The notes below the pieces were generated by a model. That model was not told where the DNA came from. It ran no database searches and saw only the letters and a program-made list of their open reading frames with translations. Made by a program: the position numbers and the translations under genes. 64,000 nt of DNA from Lutraria lutraria (Eukaryota > Mollusca > Bivalvia > Venerida > Mactridae): assembly GCA_964023205.1 (NCBI GenBank), contig OZ026841.1, forward strand, positions 30,642,399 through 30,706,398. Direction: 5' to 3'. Positions within the stretch are counted from its first letter, which is position 1. Each line of letters opens with the position of its first letter. Below, in pieces: positions 45,501-56,292 of this stretch.

Positions 45501-48500
45501 TCCTCCAGCAGTTTAATGGCTTGTTGTGGGCTACCATGCTTTAAAATGAAGTTAGTATTCACTCTAAGTAACGTCTGTAATGCATCTGACTTCGGCTGAA
45601 ATTAGAATAAACTTTATTAGTTATATGCAAGAGGAATAATACCAATAAATCTAAGTTTTGGTCTCTACTTCAAGAACTTATAATGATTTCTTGCTAACAC
45701 AAATGTACATGGACAAAATAAACGAAACATTTTCGATGTTTTCCGCCTTTCTTAATACATGTCTATGTTCAAAGATCACAAAAGCATTGATCAATACATA
45801 ATGAATAAAGCCATACTTTACCCTTATAATATAAATTAATCTAACAGATGACTTTCACAAACATTAATAGTTAGTCAAACCTGTGAACAAGTGCCACCCT
45901 TGGGAAAGACAATTGTTTGCCTTTATTGACAGATGGCCTTTATTTTGAGGTCATTTGTTCTAAAAAATTAATTCTGTTATTCAATTGAAAGACCTTTATT
46001 CCCAGGGTGGCTTTTATTCTGACATGGCCTCTAACATAGGTTTGACTGTGTTTGCAATTAAGTTTCCTAATCAAATCAAACATGACAGTCATACCTGATT
46101 CTTTCTAGTCCAGTTAACAGCTGCTGACAGAATCTCGAGTGCTGAGTCTGTGTCCTCCTGACTCATGTATAGGGTAACTAGAGCTGAAACCTATTTGATA
46201 GAGAGAAAAAAAAACATCAGAAAACTGGAGACCGACTAGTTATACATTGTAGTTTAAAAGCATGTCCTTTAAAGTGTTTGAGAATTAACACACTAACTTC
46301 TCTAAAAATAATAAAACAGATAAAATGGTTATTTCGAAAAAAATAGAAATAAAACTAATCTTGATTCTGAAGCTGAACTCAAAAGTTGATTCAAATTCAC
46401 CCAGCTCTGTAACTAGGATAGACATACAGACGGACAAAAAGACAGGACCAACACTATTGCTGATATGTAAATTTTAAATAGATCCAAATGATGTTTTTTT
46501 ATATAAATATTGCTGGCTGTTGGTGATGTTCTCACACATAGCATTTAAGTGATTTAGATATTATATCCAATCAAAGTTTCCAATAAATTCAAAGCTAGAG
46601 TTCAACAAAAAATTGTGTAACAATTAATGAAGTACAGACCATTCCAGGTTTATATTGTAGGTCTCCTAGCTGTCGTAGAACATCACAAGCCTGGAAGACA
46701 CTACCAGAGCTTAGGTGTAGCTGTGCTATAGTCAGTAAAACACTAACAACTGGACTATTCTGATCTTGCATGTAATCCTAAAATAATAAACACAAACATT
46801 GTTCAGAGACATTCCATCAATAGAATACATTTTATAATTTATAAACTTAAAAGAAGAAAATAAAATAGATAACTAAGTGGAATAAAATCTCTTTTGATCG
46901 CTTAAAGTTAGATCTTCATATTATTTACTTTTTTGTTAGTGAATTATACATAAGATTTTTATTTAAGTTTATGCAGAAAGTCAGTTGAACAAAGCAAGTT
47001 ACCCTGTAAAGACCAGTACTAATTAACTCTATCACATGCAACAGACAAATTACATATCATATTCATCATCTTCTGTCTGATAACAGATGTATAACGTAGA
47101 GATCAAACCTATAATCCGGCCTCTGATTGGGGTATAAACCACTCGTCTGATGTCTGGGACATGTAAAAATTGCCCCAAGAAAGTACAAATTTTCTTTTTT
47201 ATTCAAATCATCCAAATGTGCAGTTATATAACTGAAATTAACAATTTCAGAGTGCCCATTTCACAAGCTTAAGCAACAAATTACCCCAAGGACAAATATA
47301 AGTGCTATAGCCATGCAGATATATTTATTTCAGTGGATGCTAAAATGTAAGAAATACCTGGAGAAGTTGAACGGCTTTTGGTATTTGTTTTTCTCTAACA
47401 AATTGAGCAGCTTCTATTAGTATAGGTGTGTCTATCTCAGGATACTGTCCTTTTAACTTAGCAGCTAACTGATGGCACTGGTCACCCTGCATTAAGAATA
47501 TACACAGTTCATATTATAACTACAAAGTGTCTTTGCAATAATTTTCATCATATGAAAGGTGGAGTGAAAAAAAGAAACAAAAGACTTCTTCTTCAGCTTT
47601 TATCTTTAATCATGATGAATTACAGAAAAGTTTGGGTCTAATTATTGAGATACATTGAATTTCTGATTAGACAGGCCTTAAAATGCAGTTTTGAGTTTAC
47701 AAACCACATTTTTTTAACAGTGTGTAGTTTGTAGGCTTTTGGGGGTAATTATATCTGCTTGTACTGTCAGAAATGAAAAACTACATTAACAAACAATTTT
47801 TTGGGGGTCAAAATCGCTAAAATACTTGGAAGGGAAATTTGCATCAGTTGCTAAATGGCAAACCAACATTTTATTTAAGGATGGATTTATCTATCTTTTT
47901 TTCAGAAAATAACTCCAGACACTGAAAGCTTACCTGATTTGAATACATGTGTAACAAACACTGGTTGATGTCAATATCTTTTTTCTGTACAGCTGACAAC
48001 TTATGTTTTAGGTTACTGCCAGTGGCAACCTTCATTTTCTTCTTTGAATCAAAAACATTCTGATCCTGTGAATATAAAGATATAACATTCCTTAACAATA
48101 AGTAACACAAAGAAGGTTTTTATGTTTAGCTAAATACATAGTCACTCAAATGTTACCCTTTAGACTTGATGTTTAGCATGAATCTATTTATTTAGCATAG
48201 AATAGTTTGAACAAACTTTCAATTGTCTAATTCAAATATTACTATTGTCTAATTCAAACATTCGGGGACAACAATGGAAATAAGGGATATGAATCCCTTT
48301 TTTGAGCTTTTCCAATATTGATGAGCATGAAATATATGGCATTTCATTATATATTTTTGTTTATGCCATTTTCATTTTTTACCAATTTGAGTTATATTTA
48401 AATATTACAATCATCCAATTCAGTGGTAAGAACTGTGATTACAGAAACAGGTGATAAAGGAAAGTTCCCTACCCCACTAACACTAATGTCAAGTACGAAA

Positions 48501-51500
48501 TATCTTACTTTATTTATTGCAACTACATTATTTGACAACACAGCCATAAGACCAACATCTGAAGGTCTGAAAAGAAAACATGTATTTATAATTATTGCTG
48601 AACTGTAAAGCAAATATGAATAAAATAATATACTAACAATTTTTAAAAGGTAAAAACTTCTTAATGTCAGTGATATAAAATATTTTGACAATTTTCAATA
48701 TCCCTAATTGATATTAGTACCAGGCATATTTCACAATCTTCACAATATATAAATAATGCCCATATTTGATAATTTCATGTAAGTTTGAATGCTTTAGCAA
48801 TATATAACATATTTCCTATACATATTTATTTTATTTACAAGAGGTTAATCATCAAAATAAATCAATGGAAATATTGCAGTGGAAGATAAATAACCTTGGA
48901 CAGGATTTCAACTATAAGGTCAGAGAAACCATGTACTGCAGACCTAACTCGTGGAAGTCCACAGACTTTATACTATCACTAGTAAGCAAAGTGGACAGGC
49001 TTCGTATAAGAATTGACAAATAAGACAATAATCAACATACTTGTGTTTTTGGACTTGATTATACATAGCATTTGCTTCGCTGTTCTTTCCTTGGTATTGC
49101 AGAATATATGCCAGTTGTACACGAATGATTGCAAGCTCTTCATCCACATCTTCTGGGGTCACATCAGGGTCATCTGCGAAGCTTGCCTTGCACATAGCTG
49201 AAAGTGAATCATAATGCAACATATTCAGACTTCATAGATTTGTGATAGACATGTAAACCAATCTGAAATCAGCTGTTTCAAGAGACATTTCCTAAAATAG
49301 ACACATAGCCACTTTTATACAGGCTGAGCTATGAACATTAACATTTGTATAAATAATACTTTAATAAAATTTATCAATGAAAATGGGTTCATTTCTCCAA
49401 AGACAAGTCTGGTCAGTCTTATTGATAGAAAGAAGAACGAATAATGGAGAAATTCATCAAATTTACTCAGAAGGCAAAACCTGCACAAGCCTAAGCTTAA
49501 GTTAATGATCCACATTTAGTAATCATTTTTTTGCAAAACACAAACCATAATAACCACGAATAATCAAAATATCATAAACATGTGAAAAATACATATACCG
49601 GAATACTGTCATATTTCCAAATAAAAGTATTTATATCGCAAATTTGAAAATTTTAACAAAACTGATCATGCCATAAACTAATTCTTAATATACCTTCAGC
49701 TTGTCTCAATTTTTGTTCAGCTCCTTTCATGTCACCAACTCCTATGAGGAAACAGGCATGGTTGTAACACAGCTCATAGGTACCCTCTCTGGAATTTGGC
49801 TCCTCCTTGAAATTAATATAATTTTGTTTTAACATCATGTATTTAACAATATTTCAGTCATATCTAGCAAACAGTTAATCTTATCTGTATCCTCCCAAAT
49901 GGTACTGAAATTCTTAACATGAATGACCAGAAATGGATGTCTCCATACAAATTGTCAAAGAGAACAAGTGTAACGCCATCAGTTCAACTTCACTTTTGAC
50001 CAACAGAATTATCAGACAGGCTTCACCATAAATTCATATTGATAATCCAAAAAGCATCGGACAAGTGACCATCTGTTGATAAACAAGCTAGTTTCCAACA
50101 AGCGAAACCAAAATCTTACACCAAATGTATGCTTGCAAAAAATGAAGAAAGCTGTTTAACATTAGTGACAAAAATAATTAGATATCAATTATTTACCACA
50201 TCTTTGCCATCCCACAAACGTAATGAAGCTAAAACAGCCGATAGGTTGGTCTCCCTTTCTTCATCGAATTCATCCTATAATAATTCATCAGAATTAAATA
50301 TTTATACATCAAGTATTATACTATGACACTGATTAGGCCTAAATTACAAATATGTTTGTTTGCCCTTTACCGACCCTGAGTTTTAGAAGAGGGTCGGTAG
50401 GTAGGAAAAATATTATATTTTATTTCTGAATTTGACCTTTACGCTTCCATCTAGAAGCATTCTATATTTATTTTATGTATTCTGCTACCATACAACCATT
50501 TATTGTGTGTTTTAATCAACCATAAACATGTACTCAACACACATTAATTATTACTTTCCTTCATTACTTCAAATGATACCTACTTAAATGTTTATCTAAA
50601 GCACTGAGTACATGTATATTTTCCCAAGTATAAAAATAAAGTTCTCCCAGATTTTGCAATAAAATGTTTCGAGTTGGCATGAATTTTTCGGGTCGGTTGG
50701 TAAAGGGCAAACAAACTTAATTTTATTTTAAGCCTTACATAGCTACATATAAGTAACTGAAATTTTGACAAAATTACACTTCCTTAGCCCCAACTCATTC
50801 TTGACACTGTTATATGTTATTAAATGACCTTTCAAAATGTATTAAATTTAAAGATGATTTACAGTTAAGACATTGAAATTATTTTACAGGTCTATTGAAA
50901 TACACACAGATCATTCATTTTACTACTCTATTATAGTGATTTTATCATTTGTTCTTGGTTGCTTTGACAGTATTTAAATTCTCCTATAAAGTAAAAAATT
51001 CATAGGCAACATTTATTATATTATATATTAATCACTTACTTCTGAATTTTTTATCAAATCACGATATAATTTGTAGCACTCATCATATTCTTCTAGTCTA
51101 TACAACTGAAAGCAAAAATAGAGAAAAATTGAAGGAGTGTCTCAGGGTTTAACGCCATCGTTTTTATACTTTTCTTCCGACTCTTAGTCTTACCTCACAC
51201 TTTACTTTCCATATCAGCAGTGACCAGGCAAACCAGATATTCTTAAAATCCTGTTTCAGAAAGTGTCTTGGAAATTTACTAACTGACGTCCTTTTACAAA
51301 AAGAGTGGTTTCTCAATTGAATTATTAAACATAAAAGTGAATGCATTAAAGACAAAGTACACTTAGTAACCTACCACTTGTGCCAACAATTCTTTACATC
51401 TGTTATCTAAACTTGCACCACCAGATCTTAATGTATTAACTGCTTCCTGTGTACGATTCAAACGATACTCACAGTAGGCTTTCTCAAAACGAACAGCCCT

Positions 51501-54500
51501 GAAACAAGAGATGTGTTATTATCATTGAAATTTAGTATAATGTTAACGCAATGTTAAAAACAATAGGTATAGGTATGCTTGTAAAAATACACTTATGTCA
51601 AGCCACACTACTTAAGTATAACTATAAACGCAATTTATAGATAATAAAATCCCTTGAAAGCTGCTATTACAAATGCTTTTGAATCTTGATATGTCATCTT
51701 AGTTGGTGGATTAAACAGATAGTATAGATAATTTGATAAATAACAAAATATATCTAATTATCCTAGGTACAGGAACTTTGCTTACCCTTGAGTAGATTTG
51801 TCTTTGTTAATTGCATTAAGAGCATCAGTGAATTTCTCAAGATTAATGAGGCTAACCACTTTACACTGATAAGCCTCTAATTCATTGGGATTCTCCTGAA
51901 GGACTGAAATAGAATTAGAAACAGTTTAAAAATAATTATTATGGCATTTAAATAGCTAGGTGTATTTCACTATGAATTCTTGATCGACTTGATAAAACTA
52001 AACAAAATCATTTATATGTTCAATAAGAGAGAAACATTTACAAACTACATTGTGTAAGAGAGAAACATTTACAAACTACATTGTGTAAGAGTTTGGGACA
52101 CAGCATAAATCTACATTCATCAAAATAATCTGGTCCATAATAATCTTTTTTTATCAGTGTATTATGTAGTAGAACTTAGGTCTTTATTGATGTTTTTTTT
52201 TAAATAAAAGATATGCATGCATTAGTTCAAGGTAGTTAATCGTCAAAGCCACTTGTTCTGATGTTCTTTACAGCTTATGTTTCAGGCTACGGTACCCTTA
52301 GTTTCATAATTTTCCTTGTAAATGCTTTGGATTAACTCTGTAGCGTTCAGGCATCTGATCTCCTTCAATGAACAAGCGTCTTAAGCTATTGACTTTGAAA
52401 GAGGACAGTTCCATTTGTAACTAAAATGGTCAACAAGACCGCAGGAGACTGAAAATATGACTCAGAATAAAGTTAAGATATAGCCTCGGACTATTTTAAA
52501 AGCTATATATAAACACAAGGAATGAAACAATTTTTTCCCCGCCCTCTGTCAAAACGAACGAAAGTCCAGTTTTTATCATTATATAAATTGGATTTATATT
52601 GGGCTATTAAGTTTCAAGACAGTAGAATTTACCATTTGTAATTATAAACAATGCTCACGTGGCACAGATGTATATAATACTTGAACTATGGCAGTAATTC
52701 TGAAGTGTTGGGAAATCCATTGCTGCGATTTTTGGGAATTCCGCACTGAATAAAGTTGTATATAAATTAAAAAAACCGTACCCAGCCGGGTGCGAAGGGA
52801 AGTAACTCATGCATCTTGTGGTTTAAACTGGTTCCTGTTCCATGTTGCAGTGCACCAACAAGTCAACGGGAACCAGTTTACTTGTTGTTTTGGGGGAATC
52901 AAGAGATACTGTTCGTATTTACCTTTGAAGAAATATTTTTTTGTAATAAATCATTTACAAATAAATCATTACTAGAATAAAGAACATACAATTATTATAT
53001 TAAATGCGGTATATAGAATTATTTGTCTAGATACTGATACATTTTTATATCAAAGGCTAATATTTTATTCACTTCAATGTTCTGTGTGTATGAATGACAG
53101 ATGCGGCAACCGAATTGCATGCAAAATTGGAGAAAAACACGGTTATTCTTTACACCTGGGACATGTCAGCAAGTTTAACTAGTTCTTGTGGTAAATTTTA
53201 GTGTATCCCGGCGTTACCAGTTCTCCATAACTTAAGGAAATAAGCAATTATAAAATCAAGTCCAAAACTTCCTTACCCGAAATTATTGGACATATTGCTG
53301 ATTAAGTCATCCAATATTTGTTATTTGTATTAAAAACATTATCTACACAACATATTTTTAAATGTAACATCCGAAACCTGTACATGTCAAAATGACAATT
53401 TCGGATGTGACGTCACCTGTCCTCGAGCATGTTCCGGAATCCCCAAAACCTACGCCATACTGTTGAGGAAGTCAGTTTCTTCGAAGATATGTAACACCCT
53501 TTAATGTTTATAAATGTAACTTACGGGATTTATTCAAATTCTTTTGTTTATTGAGTGGCATGAGTGTCTGCCACGGGCACCAATAATTGACATCGCAAAA
53601 CAATAGTTATGGTTACATGAAGTAGTATACATGTAATAAAAGCAGCAATTACAAGTGAACCTGGCCCCCTTTCTTGCCAAACTGAGATGAGTACAACATT
53701 ATAGATGAACACTATGACAACATGAATCACATTGGACCCATTGAACAATCTTTTAGCTCCTTTTTTAGCTGAAATTATAAGGATTACGATAAGATTTTTT
53801 GTCTTTGATGTTAACAAAGTACACCAATTTGAAACCGGTCCCTGTGTGCGTAACAGGACCGTATGGTGTAGGGTTTTTACGAACAGTTTGGAAAATAGAC
53901 GTGCTTGTATGCGCCTGCAGATGAAAGTTTAAATATAACTTATTTGTGGAAAATATGTGTTTTCACGTATGGATAAAACTTGCATCATGTAAATAAAGGT
54001 AAAATGCACTTCTATCTTTACTTTTGGTCTGAAACTTGGTTTTATTCGAAGAAAATAGCTTGTCATTTACATTTGCATTGACAAGAGTTTGATGAAACAG
54101 ATGGCGGGTTTCCCGGGGTCAAAACACGTCATAGCCTCGATTTGAACGCGATCATAAAATGTCATTGAGAACAGGTGATGCTCGACTTTAGGTCACGCTA
54201 GGATACTTTTTGTAAACAATGCTACAAGTTTGAGCATTCATGTGTAATACCAGTTTTAGCGTTCCTAGTGGTTGGGCTAAGAATGGTGTTTCATTCCTTG
54301 TGTATTATATACACAAAATATATGAGTGATTTGTTGTAGCAAGTGACAAATGGATAAAATTTCATTCTCCTGTGATAAGAAAAAAAGACCAATTTAGTTA
54401 TGGTACACAGATCAATGTATTATGATGAGTAGCCCTACTAATTCGGCTTTCCGGTTGGCCGATTTTCGTAAACGAATTCGGAAAGGCCATCCTCTCAGCC

Positions 54501-55524
54501 TTACAAACATCTGCATATTTATGTGCGGAATTTAAAATTACGTCAAAATTCTTCAATTACGTGTATAACTTACTTAATTCAATACAAATAACAATAGTCT
54601 GCATGAATGTGCTTTAAAAAATCTGTTTTAAATGTCAATTTTGAAATATTAGACTTAAATTTTACGTCGCGTGAAAAAAAACGGTACAAACGGACTTTAG
54701 CCTCATCCAGTTCCCCTCCGTACACAAATACCGTCGGACAGTTAATTCTATATTGATCTTTATAATGAGTACCTAGAATTGACTAAAGTTGATTGAAAAT
54801 TAACTTGCCAACGTTTCGTTGACATGCCAGCTTATTTAAACGTGTACTTAAAATTATTTTGAGAGTAGGCAATGTTTACCATGACACCAGCATTTTACCG
54901 CCATTACGCCAGTTTCGTTTTCATTTGGGAAATAGTGGGGAGAAACAAATCATTAATGCATCTTTCAGAAAAGGTATGTGGGAATAATTAATACTCAGAT
55001 AAGTATAGAAACATGTTTTCTACCCACGGAATGGTTTACTTTGGTCACAGATATTGTAGTTATCGGGCCCAACGGGTTTAAATAGGGGATTTTCCGCACA
55101 CAAATATGCAGATCTTTGTTAGACTGTGCGGGACGGAGCCAAGTCGAAAAATCTCTCGCCGTTACACAAAGCAGTCTAATTAGTTTGACTATATGATGAG
55201 GTAATCACATCCTTCGGATTTTGACAATATTCTGAGTCTTTATGATAGTGTCAAATATCGTACGGAAGGAATTATAACCTCGGGTACCCGATAAGCAAGT
55301 CAGTAAAAATCCGATTTCAACAAGCCGGTGATGTGTCCATATTGGACACAAAAACTCGCGCACTGGATTTATTAACCCAATACTTTTTATGCTGAATCAT
55401 GAATTTTCACAATGAATGAGTACTTACTTTTGTTTGCAACCTTCAAAGCTCTTTCAAACTCCTGGTTTTGGCCAAAACGATTTAAATCTGCATACAAACT
55501 CGCGACCGACACTGGCTGCGCCAT
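42567..55524 (-). CDS. SRP72: Signal recognition particle subunit SRP72
   Basis: Seventeen exons on the minus strand: 55524-55428, 51903-51786, 51498-51375, 51105-51040, 50274-50197, 49805-49694, 49197-49041, 48566-48509, 48065-47934, 47486-47358, 46777-46640, 46190-46095, 45595-45492, 44956-44747, 44058-44006, 43565-43452, 42772-42567. The total is 1992 nt (663 aa), like the human protein. The start MAQPVSVASLYADLNRFGQN matches the conserved N-terminus. The body is helical TPR-type repeats (EGTYELCYNHACFLIG, ELAIIRVQLAYILQYQG, DVGLMAVLSNNVVAINKDQN). The RNA-binding region follows: an eight-lysine run (residues 550-557), then TPDPERWLPKKERSYYRGK (569-587) and a Gly/Lys-rich tail. With SRP68 it binds SRP RNA in the cytosolic particle that targets nascent secretory proteins to the ER. 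Intron 1 (3.5 kb) is full of repeats. Confidence 0.96.
42961..43225 (+). repeat. Dispersed repeat (GAGTTGTTGCCCTTGTT family)
   Basis: Second copy of the family at 30025-30305, in SRP72 intron 16, with TTAGAGTTGTTGCCCTTGTT and GCAAATTTAAAGGGCCATTA as shared blocks. Confidence 0.6.
44170..44348. mobile_element. ~180-bp TIR element, subfamily A
   Basis: TACAGTACATCCTCTGTAG at the left, GAGAGGTTTTACTGTA at the right, with GCAAATATTGACCATTGTTT inside as in the 4598 copy. It lies in SRP72 intron 14, 112 bp upstream (minus strand) of exon 15. Confidence 0.8.
45872..46049. mobile_element. TIR element (GTCAAACCTGTG family)
   Basis: TAGTCAAACCTGTGAAC at the left and CATAGGTTTGACTG at the right are inverted. 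Both ends and the middle (GCCTTTATTGACAG, GGCCTTTATT) match, in inverse orientation, the copy at 58150-58325. It lies in SRP72 intron 12. Confidence 0.7.
50354..50716. mobile_element. 363-bp TIR element in SRP72 intron 4
   Basis: GTTTGTTTGCCCTTTACCGA at the left is mirrored by GGTAAAGGGCAAACAAAC at the right, an inverted repeat of about 20 bp next to a GGGTCGG motif near both ends. No coding content and no clear target duplication. Confidence 0.7.
52024..52087 (+). repeat. 31-bp tandem duplication
   Basis: AAGAGAGAAACATTTACAAA followed by CTACATTGTGT occurs twice in direct succession, in SRP72 intron 1. Confidence 0.75.
52236..52440 (+). repeat. Dispersed repeat, second copy of the 30796 family
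   Basis: CGTCAAAGCCACTTGTTCT, TTTTCCTTGTAAATGCTTTG, AACAAGCGTCTTAAGCTATT and AAAATGGTCAACAAGACC are shared in order with 30826-31185. In SRP72 intron 1. Confidence 0.6.
53548..53817 (-). other. Open frame with hydrophobic segments inside SRP72 intron 1
   Basis: A minus-strand frame of about 89 codons has two strongly hydrophobic runs (VIHVVIVFIYNVVLISV and LVIAAFITCILLHVTITIVL) separated by a short polar loop. AATAAA motifs follow the stop. An acceptor-like TTTCAG lies just inside the frame, so it could be the last exon of an intronic gene or a remnant. No family recognised; chance hydrophobicity in AT-rich DNA is possible. Confidence 0.2.
54430..55191. mobile_element. TIR element with 9-bp target duplication, interrupted
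   Basis: TATGATGAG is found directly outside both ends (54421-54429 and 55192-55200). The ends TAGCCCTACTAATTCGG and CTAATTAGTTTGACTA are imperfect inverted repeats. The two outer parts (54430-54499 and 55123-55191) join to the same sequence as the intact copy at 31918-32053, so the middle is a later insertion. A 9-bp duplication is typical of Mutator-like elements. It lies in SRP72 intron 1. Confidence 0.8.
54500..55122. mobile_element. Nested ~623-bp TIR element
   Basis: CTTACAAACATCTGCATATT and, next to it, TATGTGCGGAA at the left are mirrored by TTCCGCACACAAATATGCAG followed by ATCTTTGTTAG at the right. It interrupts the host element after CCTCTCAG. The interior is non-coding. Its own target duplication is not clear. 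Confidence 0.75.
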
Positions 55525-56292
55525 GTTGACGAATGGTATACTTGATTATGCACAGATTTGACAAGTGGGATTTGAAGAATATATTCATCATCTTTTACCA
55601 AACATAAATACTATAAAGTAACGTAGGACACAATCAATTCAGAATTCATTTAATGATAAAAACTGTTTGAAATAAAAAAAGATCAACGCAGCTATACAAT
55701 TTAAGTTGGTCTTGATCGAATGTTTGCAATTTTATTTGGTTAATAAAATACCACCACACAATCGAGCGTAGTGAAAAACGCTCTACATCAATAAAACGTC
55801 TGTTGATTCTGATGATATTTATGAAAACAAAAGGAAATTAAACGCAAATATCGGCATATATTTGTACAAATTCGCATAAATCTAATATTTTGATCAACTC
55901 GGATTTCCATCCTCTTTTATTGGTGGTACTAAAATTCATTTCATTGTTTGCAATGGAAATTATATCAAAAAGTCAATTTCGGATAGTTCATTTTCGGATA
56001 GCGTATGATTAATTTAAAGTGGAATGGCTTAGTTACATGTTGTGTGATAGTTTTATCAAATTTCTTAGGACGTTTATTTACACAGAAATTTATTTATCTC
56101 ATACTTGTTGTCATTATTTAATGATCTTTGTTTTACCACATTATTTCAACTTTTAAGTGCACCATTTCGTAATTTTTTACAATAATCAGACCAAAATTGA
56201 ATACTATGTATATATATATATATATGCAAATGGTGTCATACTTGCAGCAAGTAAAACATCTTGTTACATAAAGTTGACATTTTAGGTTCATC
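55525..56292. promoter_or_regulatory. Divergent promoter interval between SRP72 and HMG gene
   Basis: The two start codons point away from each other with 767 bp between them. The HMG exon with the ATG is preceded by an acceptor-like TTTTAG at 56280-56285, so an untranslated first exon probably lies inside this interval. I see no TATA box at a fitting place. The promoter role is inferred from layout only. Confidence 0.5.
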
